From: Tomocerus qinae
Taxonomy: Eukaryota; Arthropoda; Collembola; Entomobryomorpha; Tomoceridae
Assembly (NCBI GenBank): GCA_020055645.1
Contig: CM034547.1
Coordinates: forward strand, 50,718,909 to 50,782,908
Length of the DNA: 64,000 nucleotides
Direction: 5' to 3'
Notes under the pieces: generated by a model
Databases searched by the model: none
What the model saw: the letters and a program-made list of their open reading frames with translations, nothing else
Told to the model about the DNA's origin: nothing
Shown here: positions 40,701-52,700 of the stretch, piece by piece
How the letters are laid out: every line of letters starts with the position of its first letter
Numbering within the stretch: position 1 is the stretch's first letter
Translations under genes and position numbers: made by a program

Positions 40701-43700
40701 GCGTTCTAATGTCCTATGACTTTCCATTTTGAAAGGTATCACCATTTGATTTTAGGTATAAAATGTATTTTTCATTCTACTCCCTAATAAATCATTTATC
40801 ATACGTAGGATTCTATTAAAGTCAGATCGAGTTAAGCCGTGGACTTCACTTGTCATGAATGCTGCACAGGCCAAAAAGCATGCTTTAATGGAGAAAATAT
40901 AATTTATTATGTTCTAGATGGGAAAACTTAAAGCAGAATATCGGCAAGTCCAGACAACGGTTTCAAATCATCTTGGAAATTTCCTCGAGATGGAAAAATC
41001 CGTCGCATTTTGCTATTGATGACATCCGTCTTGTTGACTGCTTTCCAAGTAAGTTATCAATATTTAACCTGTTCTTTGCCAAATCAGTAGCTTTACAAAA
41101 ATATCACGCACTGATCTGAAGCTTTGCCCCTTGCTGGCTCCCGGAATAAATTAAGAATAAATAAATTAACCTTATCTTAAAGGCAGGAAAGATACAACTA
41201 GAGAAATTATTCGTTCAGAAAAAAAATCTGTGTTTGCACATGATTCCATTATTTGGTAATAAATCTCGGGAGCGTTTTAGATTAGATTCCCTGTAGCCTC
41301 CACTCTTAAATATTGAGTTACAAGAAAACGGATACTTTCTTTAACTACAGATACTTTGTTATTATCACACCATCCAGGAAAACACTCTCAACTTACACGA
41401 AGGTATCCAAACTAAAGAAAAGCGTCGTTTCAGCATTTTCCCAAAATACTTGCAAGTTGCAACATTTTCCATAACTGTTTTACTTTACTTCTGTATCTAT
41501 TGAGCAATAAGCATTACAAGCTGTGCAAACTTACAGATATTTCAGATATACCGAGAAAGGAGGAAACATATAAGGCTGTAATGTTATCAATACTAAATCT
41601 TAAGTTTAGGTACATATACCAAGATTATCTGAGCATTGTCATATACTGGAGATACAGGACTTACCACATCACATCACACAGCAGTATCTTTTGACTTGCT
41701 TAAGGTTCGCTGTGAATACCTGATCACATCTCTAAGCGTCTCACGACCCTCTCACGGTAATAAAACCAATCCCACGAAATCTCATTCATCTTCTGTTTCG
41801 CTTTGTACGACAAAACTTGGCTGGAATACTGTAATCCAGCGGCAGATCCAATTCAATCCGGGTAGACTAAGACCAACACTAAAATCACTCCGGTATAGCC
41901 ATCATAGGAAAACAGGAGAGCATAAGACGCTTAGGTCTTAACTCAATCTTCTCACATTGCTTATTTATTTTCTTTACAAAAGTCTAAGTCTACCTAGCGC
42001 TGTAGGTATATTTCATCTTTGAACTTACATTCCTTCTCTCATGTACTATGATTTTGCTTTGACACATCCAAATGGAATTGAAGGTCAATTCACCCAGTCT
42101 CATATTCATACCTTGTTCTCTAATGGATTTTAAAGGTCCCGAGTCATGCAACAAAACGTGTTCCAGCGACGAATTTCAGTGCAGTAACAACATGTGTATC
42201 AAACGTAACCAACTGTGTGACTTCAACAAAGATTGTCTGCATGGAGAGGACGAGCAGCAGAATTGTGGTAAGAAAACCGCATTTTCCATTTCAATGAGTT
42301 ACTACTAACAATGTCTGTGTCTCATTTTCGGATTGTATATCTATTTCACTGGACTGGTGTAAAATTAAACAATTAAACGAACACATGATGTTCGATTGTA
42401 ATTCTATGAGGACGACTTATGGGAAGGGGTTATATTATATTACTAAGTAGTAGACCTCTACTTTCCGCGATAGACCACACTATTTCAAAGAAAGAAAAGA
42501 CGCGCCATTGCGCTTCCAATACAGCCTCTATCCACTCTAAAACGCCATTAATTTCAAAGATGCTTGCATGAAAAAAGGGGTTGTATTTCTTTTTTGTTTA
42601 AAAAAATACTTTTTGATGGGCAGGGTGGGTATAACCCCTTCCCATAAGTCGTCCTCATAGAATTACAATCGAACATCATGTGTTCGTTTAATTGTTTAAT
42701 TCTATTTCGGACGACTTATGGTCGGGGTTATATTATATTACTAAGTAGATGTTCAAATAACATGCAAACAATATTACACGAGTTCCAAAATGGTAGCATT
42801 AAGTTTTGTATATTATTCTATGAATGTTATACTTGACATGAGCTATACAGTAACACCGATTGAGCAAAGTCTGTATTGTAGGCTATAGGCCGATTGTAGA
42901 ACTTTGCGAACACCATTGAAGTCATTCAGTCTTTCGAATGACTTTCAAATCTATGCCGTTGATGAACTTGACAATGACTCAATCATTATTCTGGCACTAT
43001 CGATAGGAACTTGTTTCCTTATAAATGCTTGTAGGATAACTTCGCTGCCACCAGGGAAAGTTGGTCCGCTATTCGATGTCTTGTGCTAAATGGAGACAAC
43101 AAAAGATTGTCACTTGGTGAAAATTTTAACCATTTGTCTTTTGCTAACTTAGCAAAAAGAGGGTACCAATGCTGTGATGGCCAATGGGGTACCACTACAA
43201 TCCCTTCAGCTTTGTCATCGACAATCTTTTTCAAGGTTCTGCCTACCATATTAAATGGTGGAAAAGCATAAAAGTTTCTCTCATTCCAATTTATTGTAAA
43301 GGCATCTATTGCCTCCGAACTAGGATTTGGTTTCCATGAAACGAAACTTTTACATTTATTGTTGATTGAACTGGCAAAAAGATCTATTTCCGGTTCACCA
43401 AAACAATCAACAATTTTTTCAAAAGCGAATGGGTTTAATTCCCATTCATATTCTTGGTCCCGACTTCGAGACTCTCTGTCTGCTACCGTGTTTTCTTTTG
43501 AAGGAATATATGAGGCAAATACCCATATATTCCTGAATTCACAGAATTGCCAAAAGGCTCTGGACACGGAATTAAGGTTTGAAAATTTTGGACCTCCCAT
43601 TTTATTTATATAGGCGACAGCAGTGGTGTTGTCAATCCTAAAAAGCAATTGACAATTACTAAGATCTTTAGCATAAGATTTGAGAGCATATAGAGCTGCT

Positions 43701-46700
43701 ATTAATTCCAGCTCATTAATATGTAACTGTCTTTGCTTTTCCGACCATAGGCCTCGAGTTGTGATGCCATTACAAACAGCTCCCCATCCGGAACGCGAAG
43801 CATCCGTAAAAATTACCCTATGAAAACAGTCGTTTCTAATAGGGCCGATACCAAATTCCAATTTCTTTTGCCACCACAATAAATCCAACTTAGATTGGCC
43901 ACTTAATTTCATGACAGTGTCGAAATCGTTATCAGACTTTCGCAAGGCATCGCATTTTTCTTTCTCAAAAATTTTTGTATACAATATACAAAAAGAAAAA
44001 GCATAGCGGACTGAAATTAGTTGACCTATCAGTTGCGCAAAATCTCTTATTATGCAACATGTGCTATTAATAAAACGTTCTACGTTCTTCGCAATCTTTT
44101 TCCTTTTTTCTGTGGTGATACTGATCTCGTAGCATTTAGAATTAATTACGTAACCGAGATATTCCACCATTTGGGAGGGAACAATTTTTGATTTCTCCCA
44201 ATGAATTAGAAAACCAAGGCGTTGTAAAAACCCTATGGTAAAATTAACATTATATTGGCACTCAGTTTCAGTTGGCTCTATGCAGAAAATGTCATCTAAA
44301 TAGTCAACAGATGACAATTTTTGATTCCTCAAGTAGGTCATAGCCACTTTCATAATTTTTGTAAATAAGTATGGAGCTATATTTAGACCAAAAGGGATGC
44401 AAGTAAACTGGTAAAGTTTTCCTTTCCACTGGAAACGGAAATACTTCCTATGTTTTTTGTATAAGGGGATTAAAAAATAGGCATCTTGAAGGTCAATAGT
44501 TGCCATATAGCTATCCCTTCTCACCAGTTGTATTGCGGATCGAACATCTGTCAACTTGAAGTGAGGAGGATCAATGAAATTATTAAGATTTTTTAGGTTT
44601 ATTACAAACCTAGAGTTTCCGTTTTTCTTGGGAACAAGAAAGTAGGAAGAAATAAATTCATTGTTTGCATGAGAGCATAATTCAATAGCGCCTTTTGTGA
44701 GAAGCTCATTGATAGACGCTTGCATCTTCGTCGTTTCTGTAGGACTTAATTCTGGCTCACCAGGGACATAAACTTGTTTAGGCTGACTGTTAAAAGGCAC
44801 CCTGTACCCTTGTAACCAACCTAAAACTACTGGAGCAGCCTTAATGTTTTGCCATTCCGAAAGGAAAAATTTTAATCTTCCTGCAATTATTACCTGGTCT
44901 GAAGTTATTTCCGATTGCTTGTTTTCTTCTGCCCGCCGTACTGACGATAGGGTTTTGTCAGTGACGGGCGTTCGGAGTTTAAAGACTCCTTGGAATTTCC
45001 TTTTGTGGATGTGCGAGAATTTTTCGATCCACTTTTGTTGCTTGTTCTGGTGTTAGGTTTAGATTTCTCCTGTAAATCCAAAGCCGACTTTTCGATCTCT
45101 TTTGCTGTTTTTATACGTTGAGTAAGATCAGCTCCAAAGAGATACTCATCTACTAGCCCAGATTCCGCTGCTTTTCTCATACCTTGCTTTAAGCTAGGTA
45201 ACAAAGCTGAACGTCGCTTAAAGGACAAATTGTGATGTAGGTCACAAAGTAAACGTCCTGAATCGCCCAAGGAGCGATAAATGTCTTTAAAATCCTTTTG
45301 ATTTTGTAGGGCTAGCATTAAATTCAGACCAGAACCCAAAGCTGAAACCGCTGTTGAGACTTGTGAATGAATGTTGACCATTTGATCATCCTTCTTCTTG
45401 GAATCGTTTTGCAGAAAGCCATCAAACTCTATGTTTAGCTTTGGTACGGAGAGAAATTTCGAGTTCTCCGGGACCGGATATTTCTTGGAAATATTGGTAC
45501 GGTCATCGGCCATTAGGCCGTCCTCAACAATCGGTTTCCAACGAGATAAGATCTCGGAATGCATTGGAGGGCCGTACTCTATTTTCTTCTCTGGAGCACT
45601 TCCCAATGATTCCAATATGTCGTCATCCACAGGAATATGCATCTCCAGACTATCATTGTCGATAGCAGATTTGTCGGTAGCAGAAACACCGTGTCGCGAA
45701 GCGATACTGTGTAATGACGAATCGTCAGATTCGGTACTGCTTGCTCTGTCTCTCGTCACAGTAACCTTGTCCGTCTCGAAGAGATGGACAGGCTTTGAAT
45801 TCGACTCGACGAGTTGAATTCGTTTTTTGGTCTCCAGTTTTTCCAGTCTACTGAGTATTTCCCTATAAATATCAGTGGACGAGGATTCACTTCTTGAATA
45901 GAGTGACCGGTGACGAGACCGACTTCGAGTAGGGCTCCTGTTATGAGATCGTCGAGTAGAGCGCGATGAGCGATCAGTTTCGGAATGACGATCTCGATGA
46001 CGACGGTTATGACTTGTTTCTTCATAATGACGATGTTTTCTATCCCGATGTCTTCCGCTCATGTCTGTAAGGATTCTAATAAATGTCAATATTAAATTCT
46101 GATGAATGACAAAATATCCTTACCACTACCAGGTGTAATATCAATATTATTTACAAGAGTGAAGGATAATACAAATATCACATTTTCATACAATTGCAAA
46201 TATTTATGAGAAAAACATACCACCCCACCGAATTTACCGATATATCTTCGTTAAAATTGAAAACTGAAGATTTTTCAGGAGGGATAATTAGGCTGCGTGT
46301 GGTTGCTATCGCACAAAGAGAAGTAATGGCGTTTTAGAGTGGATAGAGGCTGTATTGGAAGCGCAATGGCGCGTCTTTTCTTTCTTTGAAATAGTGTGGT
46401 CTATCGCGGAAAGTAGAGGTCTACTACTTAGTAATATAATATAACCCCGACCATAAGTCGTCCGAAATAGAATTACGTTCTTGTTATTCCTATGAAGTAT
46501 ATGATAATTATACGCTTTCTCCCAAATAACTTACTTTTGCTCAAAGGACAAAGTAAAGTTGCTCTCATCGGCGAACTACAGTAATTAATACCACTAAATA
46601 AAGTTTTCTGTCCCTAGTCTTTTATATGTAGTAATCTAATGCACGTAATTTCGATTAGTAATGCATTAGTTTTGTTAGGAAAAACTTTAACATTAGAGCA

Positions 46701-49700
46701 GTGATAATAATTTTGCTCTTTAATTCGATAACTGGGGCAGAAGCCCCCTCCCTCAAAATCCAAGAAAACGGCATATTTTTCAGTTATCGTGCGATTGCTT
46801 CGCCAAATGTTCTACTATTTCATTTTTCCGTAACACTGAAATTTCAAATATGTTTCTTTAGAGGGACTATAACTAAAATGTTTAGCAATATAGAAATAGA
46901 TGCAAAGCAATTAGAAGTCTAATGGCGATTATACTCACAGGTGTAAGGAAACTTCTCCATATGCTTCGAATATTTATTGGTACTATTGTAAGATGCGAAT
47001 TATTACAAGTAGCTAAGATATTTCTTACGTAACCTCAAAAGTGGATTAGCTATATATACAATATGGTTTTGATGATGAATTGATAGAATAAATGCGGTCA
47101 TGAGACAAACCGATAAATTGGTAACAGTGTGGGGCTGGTCTCGGTGCTGCACGTAACTGGTTGAGAATTGGATTAAGTTTACGCTATTCGCAGGGACTTA
47201 GGAGCAATACATATATTTCCCGACTGATCGTAAGCTGTGCAACTTCTAGCGAATTAGATTATTTACGAACTCTATAACAGCATGTAGTAATTTTTGTGAA
47301 GAAACTACTCTCCATTAACTCTGTAACGCTTCCGCCACGGAGCACCATAGTAAGACACATATTCGTCTACGTACATTATTGAGAACTTAATGGGATATTA
47401 GTTCCATAAATTTAGCGAAATAGCTTATATGAGAATACAGACATATTTAGTTTTCCATCTGTAGCTGTCATGTCGAGGTTTTAATATTTTATGATGTTGG
47501 AAGCGGAATTGAGCTTTAAGGGAGTTGTTAAGAATTATGAAGGAACATGATAATGCTTTTCCTCTTTATCCTCCACAGTTACAGCAAATAGAATGTCCTC
47601 ATATATGTTACTTTCTCTCTGTGCAATAAACTTAAGCAGAATGAAGCACTAAAGAGAAATACACGAGCTAACGTAACAAATGTTAAAATGTACTACCGAC
47701 TGCACATATGTGTATTTACCAGAACAGAGGACGGAACTTCATAGACACTTTACATAGGGTGATCATGCACCATTTTGTTGAAATTCTTATAACGTAATAG
47801 ATGTACCTTCATTTAAAAAGATGGGTTATCTGAACATACTTGTTACGTGCCACAAGACCATTTTCAGAGATTCTATTGTAGCACTGCGTTTATTATACTA
47901 GACTAGACAATGTTATGCGTATGGGAACTAGTAACTTTTCAGTTCACTCATACCCGTCACCGTTCCATTGCTTCTAAAAGACTAACATGACATGAGATGA
48001 GCACACAGCGGATCGGAGCCTGAAAATATGTTCATAATAATATCAAACATGGTTGCTCTCAGGCATGGAAAAAAGATAAAATTCAAAATTTTACATTTGG
48101 AGAGTAGGAAATTTTAAAAAATATCTCAAATCCACTATTATTAACCTTTTTTCTTACCAGGATTCCACGATTTACTACTTTCACAATATAAAATTATTTT
48201 AGTTTTTGCGTGTCACCTGTTTTAGAACAAAATAGAACTTTGGCTATGGGGAAAGTAGTAAGGTGAAAGTGAAAGGTGTCAATTATGTGATGGGAAAAGT
48301 CTGAAAACAAGTTTTATAGGCATTTTACTCGTGGAAAGAGAAATATTCGCATGGTGAAAGTGATGTCGTTGGATTTCTATACACATTTTATAAGGCCTCA
48401 TAAGAGTGTTCATGTTCTACCAATATTCCCATTTTAAATCCCTTCGTGAAAATTCCAAACTCACCATGCCGAAAGAGGGTTCCGCGTTCCCAAATTTTTT
48501 CATTGCCCGATTGCTCTCAACTGCACAGATAACAGTAGTATGTTGTGGTTTTATCGCACATAGTATCTGTCAGTTTGCTATGACAGTTCGGTTTAACTTC
48601 CGTAGAATTGTGAGTGCAATGTGCCGCATCAAGTGGCAATGACTATTCTAGTCCTCTACAGTGCTCCTAAAAAGCGATGTACCACATCACCTTTTGAATC
48701 CATATGCTCACAGTAGTTTTAAGCTAAAAATTTAAAAAGAAGGATTTTCAGCTACTTATATTAAGTATGCGGATTATTCGGATTAGATCCGTACAAGATA
48801 CTACTATAGTAAAACTACTAAAAACTCATGCCACTTTTGTAGCACGTCCTACGTTGAACAAGAAAAAGGCTTGTTTCCGTCTTTTTACTTATTTCCTGGA
48901 AAATCCTTGAGATTTAGACTACATTATGTTTCGGTAATTTTGGCGGAAAATTTATTTATTTAGTAATATTAAGATGTCTCCTACGAAAGGAGGAAACGGG
49001 GATTACACAGTTTCTAAAACTTACGTAGGTTTGAATGTTGTTGGAAAATACTGTACTATCTTTGTATAATCACAGAGAAAGCATTTGGAATTGGTACTGT
49101 TTGTATGGAAAAACAAACAGTGGGGAAAGGGCTGGGAGGCATGTGTCTGCATGAATAGGATGTAGGTATGTATGTTTGTATGGTGTATAATAGGATGCGA
49201 CATTATCCAGAATGGTTAGTTGGAATAAAAGAGCAGTAGTATAACTAATGTATATTACACGTAGATATTTATGCGTTATGGGAAAGCTGTTTGGCTGGAA
49301 ACGGTGGTATGAAAAATCAGTATTCATGGCTTGATCAGTTCCATTACCGTTTCCTAGCACATTTGGCTGGAGCGCTGATTTAGGTCTCTAGACTTTGCCT
49401 TAGCTATTAGTCTAGCTAGCTTTTCTTTAGTTAAAGAGAGTCAGTTAGATTAACCTTAATAATAGCTTTCATGCAGATTTGACAGTAAAGAGTTCATGGA
49501 GATGTAAGTTGAGTAAAGTAGCAGTCAAATTCCCAGAGTAAAGAAAGACATGGGATGGGAACTCCATTAGAAGTCTGAGTACATAAAGATTCGAACTAAA
49601 CTGAAATACTTATTTTATACTTATGTATGTGCATATGCTAAAGGAGGTATATGCAGGTTCTAGGGATTGAATTGTGCCATACTCTGCTCCCTGTCATGAG

Positions 49701-52700
49701 TTAATGTAGGAAGTCAGTGAGAGCCAAATGAGTAGTTTCGTCCATAAAATAGTAATGAGCTGCTAATTTACATTTCCTAGCATTTCTTCTCCTCGCTAGA
49801 AGTCACTGCCTAACATATGTACAACTTTAATAGTATTAGTACTACTATCGGGCTATATATATAAATTTTATATCTATATTACATAATGCAGAATTGGAGA
49901 ACTTGATAAAGTTGTTATTTATTCACGAGTAAAATGTTATGTATTCAGAATGCTTGCATCTCATTACATATGTATTTGACTTAAGTACATTCTACATACT
50001 TAAGTTAACGTACCTTTAAACATATTCTTCTACATAAGTGGGCTAGGTACGAGTATACAAGCAAATATCTAACCATTCATTTCATAGTGCCAAATGAACC
50101 ATAGATCCAGTGTATTAAACGAGAAACAAAGCAGTCTAGTGTGCAAGTGTTTCACCCGCGGCCTTGCGCATTTGTATTCCCTGTGGGCGACTTCTTTTAC
50201 AACTTTGGTTTCCTTCTACAATATTTCAATGATGTGTGTATGTACCTTCCTCACTCGTGGTGCATGAAAATACATAGAAATTCAAAGATTGTACCAACTG
50301 TGAGAGTGCAGAGATGATAAATCAGCTTGGTTTCCTCTTTCCTTTGATTAAACTAAATTCTCTATTCACTTTCCGGCATAAAGGGCAATAATGGTACATC
50401 GCTACCTCCTCTTTCTGCGGTTTGATTTCTCTCTTTGCTTATGTTTTTCTCTTATTTTTACTAACTACCAACTACTGCATGCAAGTGGTGAAAGTGTAAA
50501 GGTTGTTTTACTATATCTGCCGTGGCACACCCACCCGAATCACTTTCTGACTTTTTAATGTATGGCATGTCTTGTTATCTAAGGATTTACACATTCTAAA
50601 CTTTCCTTTCCCACGAGAAGGCGTATCCTTCTTAAAGTTTATTTCTTGTAATTACAATTTCCAAAGTGCAGAAAGAATCATCATGAAATGAAACCAGCAC
50701 ATATCAAAGACTCGCCGCACATAGAGATATCCTTATGTAGACGCTATAGACGTTTGTTTAACTGCATTAGCTTGAATAATACGGATAGTCAGTATAAATT
50801 GTAATCAACCTACCAAATTCACCATATTTATACTATAGGCACATTATACAATATCTGCATGGACAGTTAATTTAAAGTACTATAAATTATATCTAAAAGT
50901 ACATTATTAAGTATTCAAATGCTTAGTTATCCCCCTATGTAGATAAATAAAACTCAAGACAAGACTCAGACCTCCTAGGAGTTTAAATAAAAGATAGTTT
51001 CATTCATTTTACAGTATCTTCCACATCTTTCGCGTTTCGCCATTGATGAAGTAAAAAATGTGCAAACATAAATTCTTTCCTGTGCGTTTTAAAATTTTAG
51101 TGAATTTTTCGAACTTTCTTTAGCTTTATATACTACAAAAGGTCAATAGCTCTTAGAGTCGAATGGTCATTCGTTTCGGACGATGTACCCCACTTTAATT
51201 TAATTTGGATGTTACTTTCGGTTTTTCAGATACATGCATGTGGATGTGGGAACATTGTATATTTATGACACACACCATGTATAATTCAGCATTTCTCTTT
51301 GACCAAGGCTTTTCAGTGAGAATGTTAATTTGCCTCCAAAAATAACTATAGAGAGAAGTGGACAATACGAATTTAGCTTGAAAGGAATAATTTACTTTCA
51401 CTGCTCGCATTTAGCCTATTTACAGAAGGATCAAAACGAAAACATTACATACGTTGCTAAACACACATTCAAGCTTTGTTGTATTATAGTACTTATGGCC
51501 CAATTGTAATACCTTTAACATGTAGCACTGTAATTCCAGGAAAGAAATACGCTGGTAAAGCTTTGGACTTACCAATATGCAACATAAAATAAATACAGAT
51601 ATGCTAGTTGAAAAGAGTTTCATGACTACCTTACCCTTATGTATACTTCAATACAATCATACAACGGTTATTTATAAGTAAATAGTTTTTTCTTGATGGA
51701 CCCCACTTATAGAATTCAGTGAATTGCATTGGCTGTCATTGCTCTTGCCATCTTTCTGTATGGACGACTTTCTAATGGAATAGTACTTAGAGTCTAAAGG
51801 GAAAGTCGTACCATTTGTTTTCAATTAATGTCTCATGAATCTTCATGGAATCTCAATCTTAGAAATCACATGCTGCCTTGTACACTCCATATGCCGATAA
51901 AGTAAGGCGGAGAAAGTCTTTCTAGAACAGACTAGCAGTGGAGCTATGCAATGAAGAAGCCAAAGTCAGAAAGTTTTAGTTGAGAAAAACTTGTATAACT
52001 AACGGATTCGAAGGTTGCGTGAACTGACTCGGAGACTAAATTCAACGTAAGGTAGACATTCGTTATTCTAACTGCTTACTTAGAAAGTTTCGACTAGAGA
52101 TGTTGGACACGATGTCCGTATACACTATTCTGTGCACACTAAAGTCACTGACTAAAATAAAATAACTAACTAATCGTAAGAGTTCCGCAGTTCCACTAGA
52201 GGTTGACTGTTCTCTTCCGAATGTCAGTCGGTTCTTATACATTATTATTATGGTAGATGTTCTAATAAAGTTTCAACCCTCAAGAACTGTTGAGAATTTG
52301 CGCTAGAAGGTAAAAAAGTCGTGTGCCCTTTATAACAGGTACCGTTATAGTGTAATAGTACTATATATCTACTAACTTGTACAAAACAGAATAAAGTTAC
52401 TGTAGTTTTGTTCGTGATGAGCACAACATTTGCAAAATGGTTCTTACGAGTGGCGCTTACAATCATGCTGCACTGGTTTTGTCTCTAAACTTTTTTGTAA
52501 CCTGTTTCGGTTATTAAGGTTGTAGTATATAGCATTTTCCAGAAATTTTTATGTAAGAATTCAGGTTAATTTTTTTTAATCAAACGAAATGAATCATACT
52601 GTAGATCGAGTCCCAGAGAACACAACTTGCAACTTTGAGTCAGGCTGGTGTGGATGGACCAATATTAGTAAGGACAACATCACTTGGGAACTTCGCAATT

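Larger units (their letters stand above)
42363..46475 (-). mobile_element. DIRS-type tyrosine-recombinase retrotransposon, recombinase-deleted
   Basis: Read on the minus strand the order is: terminal repeat (46475-46324), gag (46089-44905), reverse transcriptase/RNase H/methyltransferase-like ORF in the -1 frame (to 43019), start of the tyrosine recombinase frame (43085-42951), internal complementary region (42748-42630), terminal repeat (42550-42363). Inverted terminal repeats, an internal complementary region, a methyltransferase-like domain after RNase H and no aspartic protease or DDE integrase are the hallmarks of DIRS elements. At about 4.1 kb it is short for the group, because the catalytic part of the recombinase is missing. 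It sits antisense in Alk intron 4. No target-site duplication, as expected; AATTA is shared at both boundaries and at the internal junction. Confidence 0.92.
42268..52604 (+). other. Alk intron 4 (10.3 kb, hosts the DIRS element)
   Basis: Only the DIRS element (42363-46475) is recognisable. The remaining 46476-52604 is AT-rich with short open frames of no recognised homology. Confidence 0.65.

Noticed and set aside
40939-40954. Alternative exon 3 acceptor (AAAGCAG)
   Set aside because: Its phase is incompatible with the exon 2 donor and would shift the conserved AIDDI end out of frame.
42951-43085. Possibility that a complete recombinase is encoded between the RT ORF and the terminal repeat
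   Set aside because: Only about 200 bp remain before the internal complementary region, and all frames contain stops.
43083-43613. + strand open frames over the DIRS RT ORF
   Set aside because: Shadows of the minus-strand RT/RNase H/methyltransferase-like frame, which carries the catalytic motifs.
45398-45817. 139-codon + strand frame over gag
   Set aside because: Shadow of the gag ORF; no recognisable domain.
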